Shown: piece after piece, positions 30,299-37,886 of the stretch
How the letters are laid out: every line of letters begins with the position of its first letter
Numbering within the stretch: position 1 is the stretch's first letter
Source: Brevinematales bacterium
GTDB taxonomy: Bacteria; Spirochaetota; Brevinematia; Brevinematales; GWF1-51-8
Assembly (NCBI GenBank): GCA_020059465.1
Contig: JAGVBZ010000048.1
Location: 1 to 38,257, forward strand
Direction of reading: 5' to 3'
Length of the DNA stretch: 38,257 nt
Notes under the pieces: model-generated
Database searches by the model: none
What the model was told of the DNA's origin: nothing
The model's input: the letters and a program-made list of their open reading frames with translations, nothing else
Made by a program: the position numbers and the translations under genes

Positions 30299-32350
30299 TT
30301 AATACGGCAACTGCTTTATCGTTCCTTCCGGCTCGTCTTTTTCGTCGTCATCCTGAGCTTCCACCGCGATCAGGTTATCCATCCCCGCGATCTGCGCGGT
30401 CTTATCTTCTCCGAGACGGATATGTTTCATTTTCTCCCGTTCGAGACGTTTCCGCTGGGCGAGTTGTTCCATATCCATAGGAACACCCGGTTTACTAAAT
30501 CCTTGCGGTTTTATCCATTCAGCCTTACAAATCAGCCGTCCGCCATCTGGATCGATTGGATTTCCGTTCTCATCCCGCTTATCAGGGACGAAAATATATA
30601 GCTTTGTCAGGTCGTCGCGGTCTATCCCAATCTCGACCGTCGTAGTCAGCCAATTTATCAGTTCGGGAGCGTCATACCATCGGTTATCCCATGTCACGCC
30701 TTCGTTTTGTACGACGCGCGTCATTCCTCTATGCAGTTTGAGTAGCGATATGGTTTCCGGGGAAAGTTTCCTGACTTCACGTTTCGCAATACCTTCTTTC
30801 CATACTTCCATTGGCATCAGCCCGTTCATTCCCGCGCCGCGCGACGGCGTGTGGTTGTAATCTTCGAATACCCCGGCGAGATAATCGCGAAGTTCGTCGA
30901 TAGTCGGGAGTTTTAATGTGTCTTTCAGACGGTCCGGAAGGTTTTCCGGTTTTTCTAAAATAGAGTTTCCCCCGTAACTTGCTAAAAATCTCGTTCCCGA
31001 ATTATTCAATACGCCCCAGAACGGCTCGACCGGCTTCGCCTTCGCGTTATACGGCAGCGCCCATACGACGTTTACCCCGAACCTGAAGAATGTTCCTACC
31101 GTCGTCGATTCATCCGCGATATCGTTCAATGCAAGACGTGTTTCCTCGGAAGCGAAGCGGTACTTGTTCATTTTATTGCGGCTTACGCCCATCGTCTGCT
31201 TGTTCTTATATGCTTTACCGTTATCGAGATAAACCGTATCCGGCACCCCGCACTTTCCGATACCGTCGGCGAGTGACGCGACGACCGCGCCGGTGTTTTC
31301 ATGCAGGTTGACGCTGAACCCGGTGATCATCTTCGAGCGCAGATCCATCCATACCACGACTACCGGGCGGACTGCCTTGTTTGCGATATATGGATGCTGA
31401 ATCCAGCAGTTCAATCTATGCCCGTCGGAGTTCCATATCTCGTTTACTCCGAGAGTGTTCGGATCGCGTTCGACATATCCCATACATTTTTCTTTAAATC
31501 TCATTTTTCCCTCCCGGTAATAAACATTCGATGCGTAATTCGAATTGTTCTTGATAAACCGGAGTACCGTATCGTAGGACGGGTAGGAACGCATCACCTC
31601 GCGCACGCATGCCGTATAATCCGCAATTCCTTCACTTCCAGACGGAATTTCACCGCCTTGAGCCTGCCGCATTGTAAGAAGTTTTAGCTCCTGAAGAGCT
31701 TTAGCGCGGGTATGGATTATTTTATGATAGATAGAAAGCGCGCGGAGTTTATTCTGGTTGTTCCATAACCCCATGATGGTCTGCCTATCCTCGACCGGCA
31801 CCTTGCTCATTCCTTTTTTCTTGCCGTATGCCGCCATCAGACCGCGCGCGCCCCGCTTTTTATATGCCGCTTCCCATCGTTTCAACGTGCGCGGGCAGAT
31901 CGAGCCTTGCCTTTTCAGAATTTCCGTCGAAATATCGCCGGAGTTATAACGTCCGACGAAGCACTCGTAAAGAATCGTCATATTTTTACCGTTATAAGAA
32001 GCGTCTACATAATTACGGAATTGGGTTAGTAAATACAGCCTGTCGTTCACGATCTCCTGCTGCCAACTCGGCTGGTCGATAATCAGCGCGGCGTCGTCTT
32101 TTTTCACTGTTTCGGCGAGCTTGTCCATGCGGGCGGCAGTGAGTTTATCCCGGAAATCGGCGGGAAGGCTGTCGATACGGATGGCGAGCGTCTTTCCTCC
32201 GCGCCCCCGTCCGTCGATAACAGCGAGCTTCCATTTTTCGCGGCGAGCGAGCGTGCGGAGCCATTCGGGAGATTTCCCGACCGCTTCGGCAAGCTCGACC
32301 GGCGAAACATATTCCCGCCGGAGTTCCTTGATCTTGAAAATTCTCGGCAT
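30299..32350 (-). CDS. muA: MuA-like DDE transposase
   Basis: 683 aa from ATG 32350. N-terminal HTH part (YVSPVELAEAVGKSPEWLRT), DDE core EIWNSDGHRLNCW, DTVYLDNGKAYKNKQ and KAKPVEPFWGVLN, followed by the beta-barrel and a C-terminal tail (EREKMKHIRLGEDKTAQ) that would meet MuB. It cuts at phage ends and joins them to target DNA for integration and replicative transposition. A dispersed repeat is translated near residue 225 (MRQAQGGEIPSGSEGIADYT), apparently tolerated before the catalytic core. Confidence 0.95.
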   Translation of the reverse strand: MPRIFKIKELRREYVSPVELAEAVGKSPEWLRTLARREKWKLAVIDGRGRGGKTLAIRIDSLPADFRDKLTAARMDKLAETVKKDDAALIIDQPSWQQEIVNDRLYLLTQFRNYVDASYNGKNMTILYECFVGRYNSGDISTEILKRQGSICPRTLKRWEAAYKKRGARGLMAAYGKKKGMSKVPVEDRQTIMGLWNNQNKLRALSIYHKIIHTRAKALQELKLLTMRQAQGGEIPSGSEGIADYTACVREVMRSYPSYDTVLRFIKNNSNYASNVYYREGKMRFKEKCMGYVERDPNTLGVNEIWNSDGHRLNCWIQHPYIANKAVRPVVVVWMDLRSKMITGFSVNLHENTGAVVASLADGIGKCGVPDTVYLDNGKAYKNKQTMGVSRNKMNKYRFASEETRLALNDIADESTTVGTFFRFGVNVVWALPYNAKAKPVEPFWGVLNNSGTRFLASYGGNSILEKPENLPDRLKDTLKLPTIDELRDYLAGVFEDYNHTPSRGAGMNGLMPMEVWKEGIAKREVRKLSPETISLLKLHRGMTRVVQNEGVTWDNRWYDAPELINWLTTTVEIGIDRDDLTKLYIFVPDKRDENGNPIDPDGGRLICKAEWIKPQGFSKPGVPMDMEQLAQRKRLEREKMKHIRLGEDKTAQIAGMDNLIAVEAQDDDEKDEPEGTIKQLPY
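31618..31680. repeat. Repeat-derived insertion in the transposase gene
   Basis: The segment translated as RQAQGGEIPSGSEGIAD shares its RQAQ- part with the CGGCAGGCTCA repeat at 21628. It lies in the linker before the catalytic domain. Confidence 0.5.
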
Positions 32351-32509
32351 TAACACCTTTCCTTGTCACCGCGATGTTTATTCGAACAGATTGCTTCGCT
32401 TCGCTCGCAATGACAGTCGTTTAATAGACCGAAGAGGGCATTGCGGCCCTCCCCGGCTTACAGGGTTCTATGAGATGACGACTCTTAAGAAGGCCGTCGT
32501 CCCATTTAC

Positions 32510-32562
32510 GACTCGCACGATGCGAGAAGTCCCGCGTGCGCATGGATGCGCAGGAGCGGGAT
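32510..32562. repeat. Double-hairpin repeat, copy l
   Basis: CGACTCGCACGATGCGAGAAG is hairpin 1. TCCCGC...GCGGGA encloses GTGCGCA-TGGA-TGCGCA. Not next to an SD. Confidence 0.85.
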
Positions 32563-32563
32563 T

Positions 32564-32635
32564 TACGGGCGGGAGGAGTCGAACCCCCGGAAACACCACT
32601 ATTTGCGGCGTAAGCACCACGCTTTGGACACCCGT
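32564..32635 (-). tRNA. tRNA-like element with unusual anticodon arm
   Basis: 72 nt. Seven-pair acceptor (ACGGGTG with CGCCCGT, one G-U) and T-arm (GGGGG, TTCGACT, CCTCC). The middle gives CGCCG, loop CAAATAG, TGGTG, which lacks U33. D arm AAGC/GCTT has a five-base loop. Probably not a decoding tRNA. Lies in the repeat pile-up upstream of muA. Confidence 0.4.
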
Positions 32636-32747
32636 GATCCCTCGACATCCCCCGCTTTCGCGGAGGACAAGTGCTCGGGATGACTGTTTTTTTGTCACCC
32701 TGAGCGCTTGTCCCGCGTTCCATCGCGGGATGCCGAAGGGTAATAAT

Positions 32748-33074
32748 TCACGCTACCGGCTGTAACTCCGGTTTCTCCGCCGGGACGGCATCGTCGTCGA
32801 TATCCGCTATCGCGCCGATATGGATTTCCGGTATATTTCCGATTTCCATAGACTTATACCGGCGTATCGATATCGTGGATACGCACAGGCTCCGCTTGGG
32901 CGAATGCGCGTTGTTATACAGCGACCATAACGCGAGCGCGGTATGCGAATCCGGCGCGACTACGAACATCGTTGACCGCATTTCCTTCACCTTCTCGGTA
33001 ACCTCGAATAACCGGTCTTCCGCCGCGAGTTTCCTCGCCTCTTCATGGGTCACTTCGATTAAATGCGTCATCTC
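32748..33074 (-). CDS. Hypothetical early protein
   Basis: 108 aa from ATG 33074 (SD AGGAGGATAGAG). MTHLIEVTHEEARKLAAEDR, VTEKVKEMRSTMFVVAPDSH and an acidic tail. No family recognised. It lies upstream of muA. Confidence 0.65.
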   Translation of the reverse strand, partial: EMTHLIEVTHEEARKLAAEDRLFEVTEKVKEMRSTMFVVAPDSHTALALWSLYNNAHSPKRSLCVSTISIRRYKSMEIGNIPEIHIGAIADIDDDAVPAEKPELQPVA

Positions 33075-33083
33075 TATCCTCCT

Positions 33084-33102
33084 GACTCCCATATATGGGA
33101 GA
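33084..33102. repeat. Partial double-hairpin repeat, copy m
   Basis: GACTCCCATATATGGGAG is hairpin 1 only. It abuts the AGGAGG SD of the 108-aa gene. Confidence 0.6.
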
Positions 33103-33105
33103 ATA

Positions 33106-33579
33106 TTATTCCGCGAATGCTTCAATCGCGGGTGAGTCCAACTCGAACGCAATGATCTCTTTTTCGATCTTATACCGCTTCGCACTCACTTCTTCATTGC
33201 GGAAAAATCCTTCCGCCGGGTATTTCAGCATCACGTACCCGCCGCCGTTCGCTTTAGAAACGAATTTATACCCATCGTCGCCTTGGGGATCGGTTTCAGC
33301 CGAAGGCCGTATAAAGTACCTTTTAGCCGTCTGATCAGCGAGCACGCGAAGCCGAGTTCCGTTCTCCCAACCGAGCATGGACATAATCTCCGGCGAAAAC
33401 TCGATCACGCCCTTCGGGTGGCCGTAGGCTTCGGTAAAACGGTAGCTGACCGGCGGTTTCGGTTTTGATTTCGGTTTCAATGACTTCTGCAGTTCCGCGT
33501 AAAGGTCGATAAATCCGTCCTCCGCTCCGTCAGCCGCGATCAGTTGTTCCAAATCTTTTAACTCTAATTCTGTCGTCAT
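33106..33579 (-). CDS. Hypothetical early protein
   Basis: 157 aa from ATG 33579 (SD AAAGGAGGAGTT); an ATG at 33621 is a weaker choice. FTEAYGHPKGVIEFSPEIMS followed by MLGWENGTRLRVLADQTAKR suggests a swapped-hairpin, AbrB-like beta fold, tentatively. No clear family. Confidence 0.6.
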   Translation of the reverse strand: MTTELELKDLEQLIAADGAEDGFIDLYAELQKSLKPKSKPKPPVSYRFTEAYGHPKGVIEFSPEIMSMLGWENGTRLRVLADQTAKRYFIRPSAETDPQGDDGYKFVSKANGGGYVMLKYPAEGFFRNEEVSAKRYKIEKEIIAFELDSPAIEAFAE

Positions 33580-33617
33580 AACTCCTCCTTTCAGCCGTAT
33601 CCGGCCGACATTTACCA

Positions 33618-34019
33618 TCATCTTAAGGCATTCGTCAGGCGCAGGCGGGACGACTCCCGCTCCAGCCTAACTGTCTGCCGAATTATATTCCGTCCCATCA
33701 TATCGCGCCCCAATTCGAACCCGCGTATTGTGTAATACGAGGGTTTCGGCGTAGCCGTTTGTGTGGACGTGCTGATGAAAGGTGTGCATTTAGGATGGAT
33801 GCCCTTAATCAGATATTTTCTTACGATTTCCACCCGGAGCGGCGTGGATTTATAGACCTCAAGTTTCTTCGAGGTCTTTATCCGGTAAAATTCGTATAGG
33901 GAGATATCCCCGGCGGAAAAGAAACTTCCGTCTTTTTTTATAACGACAGGAATAATGGTGTTTTTTGAGGTTTTTATAATACTCGGTTCGCCGAAGGAAG
34001 TCGAGGTGTTATTTTTCAT
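33618..34019 (-). CDS. Hypothetical protein after the leftward regulator
   Basis: 133 aa from ATG 34019, which overlaps the regulator stop by 11 nt. FGEPSIIKTSKNTIIPVVIK and YTIRGFELGRDMMGRNIIRQ; basic. No family recognised. Second gene of the early operon. Confidence 0.6.
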   Translation of the reverse strand: MKNNTSTSFGEPSIIKTSKNTIIPVVIKKDGSFFSAGDISLYEFYRIKTSKKLEVYKSTPLRVEIVRKYLIKGIHPKCTPFISTSTQTATPKPSYYTIRGFELGRDMMGRNIIRQTVRLERESSRLRLTNALR

Positions 34020-34398
34020 TTTCCGGCTCCGTTTTACCTTGAGATACAAGGGTCATATATGGATTGAGATTCCAATCGTAGATGTTTCCGTCGCGGATTT
34101 TCAGGGTGAGTTCGGTCAACTCGTCCATCTTCCCGATCAGGCGGTCGATCTCGTCTAATAATTCCGAACGGGTTTGTCGTATTCGTTTTTTACCCTCACC
34201 AGTCTTTAACCATAAGTAAGAAATGCCAGTTATTTTCGATAAATCCTGAAAAAAATGATCAGGCGGCATCACATCGGTCGATTCGAAACTTATAATATCT
34301 TCTGGTGATACGTGGAATTCTTGAGCGAATTGTTCTAAAGTTAGATGATAAAATAATCTGACCTCATTAATCCTCGAACCGTAGTCGTTCCGTTCCAT
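34009..34398 (-). CDS. HTH regulator, Cro/Ner-like position
   Basis: 129 aa from ATG 34398 (SD GGGAGGATTTT). HTH: YHLTLEQFAQEFHVSPEDII; then ISYLWLKTGEGKKR, the WL-TGEG motif of phage Cro/C1 N-domains. First gene of the leftward early operon, divergent from the rightward repressor, so it is likely the lytic-side repressor. Operator candidate TTTCGTGCGAAA at 34418-34429. Confidence 0.75.
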   Translation of the reverse strand: MERNDYGSRINEVRLFYHLTLEQFAQEFHVSPEDIISFESTDVMPPDHFFQDLSKITGISYLWLKTGEGKKRIRQTRSELLDEIDRLIGKMDELTELTLKIRDGNIYDWNLNPYMTLVSQGKTEPENEK

Positions 34399-34778
34399 AA
34401 AATCCTCCCTCATTCGATTTCGTGCGAAACCGTTTGATAAATACATCCCTCACCCGGACGCCGGTAAAGCCGAAGCTGTCCGCCGGGCGGAGCCGAGGCG
34501 AGGGACGGCACGAAATCAACCCTTAGGAGGTCGAAGAAGACGGTTTTCGCCGATTTCGTACCAATTTATTAATTTTCACCTGAGTTATTTCAAAATACCC
34601 ATTTACTTTTATGGAAAAAACCCCTATAATAACCGTTGTTTCTTTGGGAAACCAATCTGAAACTCTATTATTACGGATAAAATCCGTGAAAATAGAAATA
34701 TTCTATTATGCTATAGTATATATACAGGAAAGTCAAATATTTTCCTTAATAATAGAAATATATTTTTTGAGGTGTGTT
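34399..34778. promoter_or_regulatory. Divergent control region between the two regulators
   Basis: 380 bp. TTTCGTGCGAAA (34418-34429) is a palindrome next to the leftward start, and CGATTTCGT recurs at 34415 and 34549. AATAGAA-ATA-TTCTATT (34691-34707) is a 7-3-7 palindrome, with AATAGAAATAT repeated at 34751. CTATAGTATATATAC (34711-34725) offers rightward -10 boxes. A repeat (CCGGGCGGAGCCGAGGCG) lies at 34476-34500. Operators and divergent promoters are inferred. Confidence 0.5.
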
Positions 34779-35279
34779 ATGGAAGTTCAAGACATTGATG
34801 TTGGAATGAATTACGGAATAAAAATCAAACAGATTCGGCAGATGTGGGGATTGAATCAGGAAAAATTTGCTGAAAAAACGGGTTTTTCTCCTCAAGCTAT
34901 ATCACAATATGAGAATAATATTGCTACTCCTAATTTAACTTTCATGAAGAATTTAATATTTAATTTGAACGTCAACCCGCTATGGTTCTTCATGGATCAG
35001 GGAGACGCGATCATCGACACCCAGTTCCAGCTCGGTGACGACTTTGAAGACCTGATGGAGCATTTCAAAGGAAGTTTCGCCCTCCAACAGTTATTTACTC
35101 AGGCGATGGCGTTGAAAAGAGAGGACGAGGAAGGTAAAGAGAATAAGGAATACTTTTACCAATGGCATGGTCTTGTTAATGGAATGAAGGATATTTTAAT
35201 GGGTATGAAGACGGAGCGGCAGAAGAACGTGGAGAAGCAGAGGCAGAAACCCGCGGGGCGCGGGGAGGAGAAGGGATGA
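34779..35279 (+). CDS. Rightward HTH repressor (lysogenic repressor candidate)
   Basis: 166 aa from ATG 34779 (SD GAGGTG). HTH_3 domain: IKIKQIRQMWGLNQEKFAEK, then TGFSPQAISQYENN and NVNPLWFFMDQGDA. The C-terminus is a charged helical tail, not a LexA-type peptidase, so induction would not be by RecA self-cleavage. Transcribed toward the phage left end like Mu c. Coupled to the following moron gene by ATGA. Confidence 0.78.
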   Translation: MEVQDIDVGMNYGIKIKQIRQMWGLNQEKFAEKTGFSPQAISQYENNIATPNLTFMKNLIFNLNVNPLWFFMDQGDAIIDTQFQLGDDFEDLMEHFKGSFALQQLFTQAMALKREDEEGKENKEYFYQWHGLVNGMKDILMGMKTERQKNVEKQRQKPAGRGEEKG

Positions 35280-35794
35280 GGATAGCAGGGTGGATCATTC
35301 TGCTCCTGACGGCATGGACGGCGGCGTACGCCGGGAAGTACGACGAGATACTGAAATTTCCGCTCGTACCGTTCGGGATCAGTAAGGCGGAGGTTGAAGA
35401 TAGATTAGGAAATTTAGCTGAATATACCCCTTTCATGGATAAATCAAAAAAGTCAGATTTTTTCTTTTCTGATTATTTCATTGCAGGAATATTATTTAAT
35501 GCTACTTATGACTTTCAAGATGGATTGTTACATTTTTTTAAATTAGTAGCTGTGGTAGACAAGACAGATTATCAATCCATGAAATATATTTACCGACAGT
35601 TTTATAATGCTTTAAATTCAAAATACACGTTAATTACTAATATAGTTCAGGATTATGATGGAAAAGGCGGATTGGAAAAATCTCAATACCTATCTAAAGA
35701 TAAAAGTTATAAAATATATATGGAGTTTATTTTGCCTTATATGAACGATAAGCTTGGAACTCCCTCATTTTCAATAGAATATAAATCCAAATAA
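35276..35794 (+). CDS. Secreted moron-like protein
   Basis: 172 aa. Signal peptide MRIAGWIILLLTAWTAAYAG, probable cut after AYA. The mature part (ILKFPLVPFGISKAEVEDRL and SKKSDFFFSDYFIAGILFNA) is AT-rich coded and unrecognised. It overlaps the repressor stop, so it is likely made in the lysogen, which suggests lysogenic conversion or superinfection exclusion. Confidence 0.7.
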   Translation: MRIAGWIILLLTAWTAAYAGKYDEILKFPLVPFGISKAEVEDRLGNLAEYTPFMDKSKKSDFFFSDYFIAGILFNATYDFQDGLLHFFKLVAVVDKTDYQSMKYIYRQFYNALNSKYTLITNIVQDYDGKGGLEKSQYLSKDKSYKIYMEFILPYMNDKLGTPSFSIEYKSK

Positions 35795-35830
35795 ATCACC
35801 CCGCTCCGGCGGAGGTAAAGGAGAAACTGA

Positions 35831-36058
35831 ATGAAGTATCTGATTGGATTCATTCGATATGTAGTTATCGGAAGTATCATTACTACATTATTTATTGGTT
35901 TTTCACATTTAAGCGGTTATACGAATAATATTTCTATAATCTCAACAGGTATTGGGTATATAATATGTTCAATTCCGCTGACCATGATAGCAATAGCTTC
36001 ATTTATAATACCGTACTTGAAAAGGATTAAAGATAAACTGGATGAAAAGAAAGAATAA
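35831..36058 (+). CDS. Small two-span membrane protein in the immunity operon
   Basis: 75 aa. Membrane segments IRYVVIGSIITTLFIGFSHL and GIGYIICSIPLTMIAIASFI, then a charged tail. SD AAAGGAG. AT-rich. The phrase CACCCCGCTCCGGC follows the stops of both this gene and the previous one. Likely expressed with the repressor; function unknown. Confidence 0.6.
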   Translation: MKYLIGFIRYVVIGSIITTLFIGFSHLSGYTNNISIISTGIGYIICSIPLTMIAIASFIIPYLKRIKDKLDEKKE

Positions 36059-36093
36059 TCCACCCCGCTCCGGCATGTCAGGAAGGGGGGAGG

Positions 36094-36807
36094 TTATTTA
36101 TCTTTGTTCTCATCGTAAAGCATCGCCCATGTATGTACCTGTTCGGTTTCCCGTTTGTGGATATAACGGATGCCCTTCGGGGTGATCCGCACTTCAGGCT
36201 TCAATCCTTTTTTATTCGGTTTGTAACGGAGCGTAAAATACCCGTTAAATAGAGCTTTTTCACTCGGTAAACCGTTTTCTTTGATCAGTCCGGTAGTCCG
36301 TTCGCCGTCGTTCAGCCGGATGGTCTTGAGATTGTCGATAAGGAACTTCACGCCGCCGAGCGGATAGAGCATCCTCGCTGCTTCTTCGAGGGTAACACCG
36401 TAGCTCGACCCGAAGAACCATTCGTACTCCATGACTTTCGGCAGCATCGCTTCTATTTTACTCTCGAGTTGGATTTTATCCTCGCGCACTTTCTTCCAAT
36501 ATTCCTTCTCGACCGCGATGAAGTACTTTCTTACCGCCTTTCCCGCCTCGTTATTTTCTACCATCGCCAATTCTTTAGCAGTGTCCAGAGTAAGTAGATA
36601 TTCTTTTTCACGTCTTCCTCCGGTACTTTTACTCAAATTTGAGTAAAAGTCTTCTCCCTCTATAAATCCATACAGTTCGATACGGCGTGTAATCCAGTCG
36701 TTAAACCTTGTCTCAATTTCAAGTTTATCCCAGAGTTCGCGGGCATTGACCGTTTTCTCGGTAGTCCCGTCGATCTCCTTCTCGTGAATGGTGACCAGTT
36801 CGTTCAT
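36094..36807 (-). CDS. AntA/AntB-type antirepressor
   Basis: 237 aa, SD GGAGGGATT. VNARELWDKLEIETRFNDWI, EGEDFYSNLSKSTGGRREKE and YLLTLDTAKELAMVENNEAG are the AntA/AntB domain. The C-terminal part (EAARMLYPLGGVKFLIDNLK ... VRITPKGIRYIHKRE) is a winged-helix-like phage antirepressor domain. It would relieve repression and trigger lytic growth. Convergent with the repressor operon. Confidence 0.85.
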   Translation of the reverse strand: MNELVTIHEKEIDGTTEKTVNARELWDKLEIETRFNDWITRRIELYGFIEGEDFYSNLSKSTGGRREKEYLLTLDTAKELAMVENNEAGKAVRKYFIAVEKEYWKKVREDKIQLESKIEAMLPKVMEYEWFFGSSYGVTLEEAARMLYPLGGVKFLIDNLKTIRLNDGERTTGLIKENGLPSEKALFNGYFTLRYKPNKKGLKPEVRITPKGIRYIHKRETEQVHTWAMLYDENKDK

Positions 36808-36846
36808 AATCCCTCCCGGAAGCCGATTCGATAGGATCGGTAGAGT

Positions 36847-36852
36847 ATTATA
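36847..36852 (-). promoter_or_regulatory. Candidate -10 box of the antirepressor gene
   Basis: TATAAT on the minus strand, with GGTGCGCGGAAA (36859-36870) just upstream, an inverted relative of the TTTCCGCGCC boxes. The -35 is poor, so a regulator may be needed. Confidence 0.4.
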
Positions 36853-36898
36853 CCGCCGGTGCGCGGAAATTCCTATCCTTTCGGAAAATATTTCGTTG

Positions 36899-37031
36899 TT
36901 TCCGCGCCAACCTATTGACTTTTGCCGCAGAGCAAGCCCCGCTTGGTATAATTATTGTCCATAACAAGAATTATCTATAATATTTTCCTATATTTCCGCG
37001 CCAACCTATTGACTTCCGTCGCGGGGCAAGC
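36899..37031. repeat. Two 39-bp direct repeats in the antA control region
   Basis: TTTCCGCGCCAACCTATTGA, then CTT and a variable part ending GCAAGC, at 36899-36937 and 36993-37031 (23 identical bases, then about 10 of 16). Each contains TTGACT. TATAAT boxes at 36947 and 36976 follow. Likely operators or duplicated promoter parts for the rightward operon. Confidence 0.65.
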
Positions 37032-37064
37032 TAATGTGTGTGTATCAAAGACGAGGAGAAAAGG

Positions 37065-37277
37065 ATGACAAGAACGGAAAAAACGCCGTCGGCGGAACGG
37101 TTTATCAAGCGGAAAGCGGATATCGCGTCGATGTTGACCCGTTTACAGAAAGGCATCGCGGAGTACGGGAAAGGCCGGGAAGACTATTTCGGAAAGTTCG
37201 ACGATTTGGGGTATGTCAAAGAGATGATCACCCGCGCGAGCGATTTTCTGTTTCAGGAAGGCGAGAACGCGGAATAG
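37065..37277 (+). CDS. Small helical hypothetical protein
   Basis: 70 aa from ATG 37065 (SD GAGGAG). TRTEKTPSAERFIKRKADIA and MLTRLQKGIAEYGKGREDYF; no family recognised. First gene of the rightward end operon. Confidence 0.6.
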   Translation: MTRTEKTPSAERFIKRKADIASMLTRLQKGIAEYGKGREDYFGKFDDLGYVKEMITRASDFLFQEGENAE

Positions 37278-37286
37278 GAGGCGGTA

Positions 37287-37502
37287 ATGAAGGTCGAAAG
37301 GATAATTAAAGAAGGATGGGCGATAATCGGCGGCCGGATATGTGATTACGCCTATATCGCGCGGAACAATAATCCGCTCGCGGCATACGCGGCGATCAAA
37401 CGGAGTTATACCGGCGGGCTGGCCCGGCAGGTCTGGAACGGCCTCGTGATCTATCTACTCCACGGGATCGGCGCGTATTACTACGGGATAGACGCCGCCT
37501 AA
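37287..37502 (+). CDS. Small hypothetical protein
   Basis: 71 aa, SD GGAGGCGGTA. IIKEGWAIIGGRICDYAYIA and WNGLVIYLLHGIGAYYYGID, partly hydrophobic, Tyr-rich. No family. Followed by a terminator. Confidence 0.6.
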   Translation: MKVERIIKEGWAIIGGRICDYAYIARNNNPLAAYAAIKRSYTGGLARQVWNGLVIYLLHGIGAYYYGIDAA

Positions 37503-37523
37503 AAAACCTATCGAACATCAAAT

Positions 37524-37550
37524 AACCCCTGCCAGCGCGGGGGTTTTCTT
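37524..37550 (+). terminator. Rho-independent terminator
   Basis: AACCCC, loop TGCCAGCGCG, GGGGTT followed by TTCTT. Closes the two small rightward genes. Confidence 0.75.
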
Positions 37551-37635
37551 ATCGGTGCCTTAATAACTTTTAACAATTTCCCGCGATTAAGGGTATGCAA
37601 TAAGGAGGGTTCTGCGTTATCTATAGGAGGATCGG

Positions 37636-37875
37636 ATGACAGGACGTCGATTAAGGGAGGTGCGTTTATCGCATGGATGGACGCAGGCACAGATGGCGAG
37701 CGCGGTGGGTTATCGTCAGAATACTTGGTGCCAATGGGAGAAGGGGCGGCGGCGTGTTCCGTCGGAGGTTATAGAATCTCTCGTCCGGGAACTGAACGTT
37801 TCGGCGGATTATCTCCTTCGGGGAAATCTGCCGATGTATCGGAATTCGCTCACGGACGCACGTTGGTTTTTTTAG
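37636..37875 (+). CDS. HTH_3 regulator near the terminus
   Basis: 79 aa, SD AGGAGGATCGG. LREVRLSHGWTQAQMASAVG followed by YRQNTWCQWEKGRRRVPSEV and LNVSADYLLRGN, a Cro/C1-type domain. Located where Mu has its c repressor, so its role beside the 166-aa repressor is open. It has its own terminator. Confidence 0.8.
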   Translation: MTGRRLREVRLSHGWTQAQMASAVGYRQNTWCQWEKGRRRVPSEVIESLVRELNVSADYLLRGNLPMYRNSLTDARWFF

Positions 37876-37886
37876 TTCGTTAGTCG

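Larger units (their letters stand above)
32351..32747. repeat. Repeat pile-up upstream of muA
   Basis: About 400 bp without a gene. In order: an ACTGTCATTGCGAGC-type repeat (32367-32414), a double-hairpin repeat (32510-32562), a tRNA-like element (32564-32635), CCCCCGCTTTCGCGGAGGAC, and CACCCTGAGCGCTTGTCCCG ending before the 108-aa gene. The muA promoter is not obvious, so muA is probably read from upstream. Confidence 0.65.

Noticed and set aside
32564-32635. Functional decoding tRNA
   Set aside because: Loop lacks U33 and the D arm is malformed; kept only as a tRNA-like element.
7868-33102. CRISPR array from the repeated hairpins
   Set aside because: Copies are scattered, differ in sequence and have no regular spacers or cas genes.
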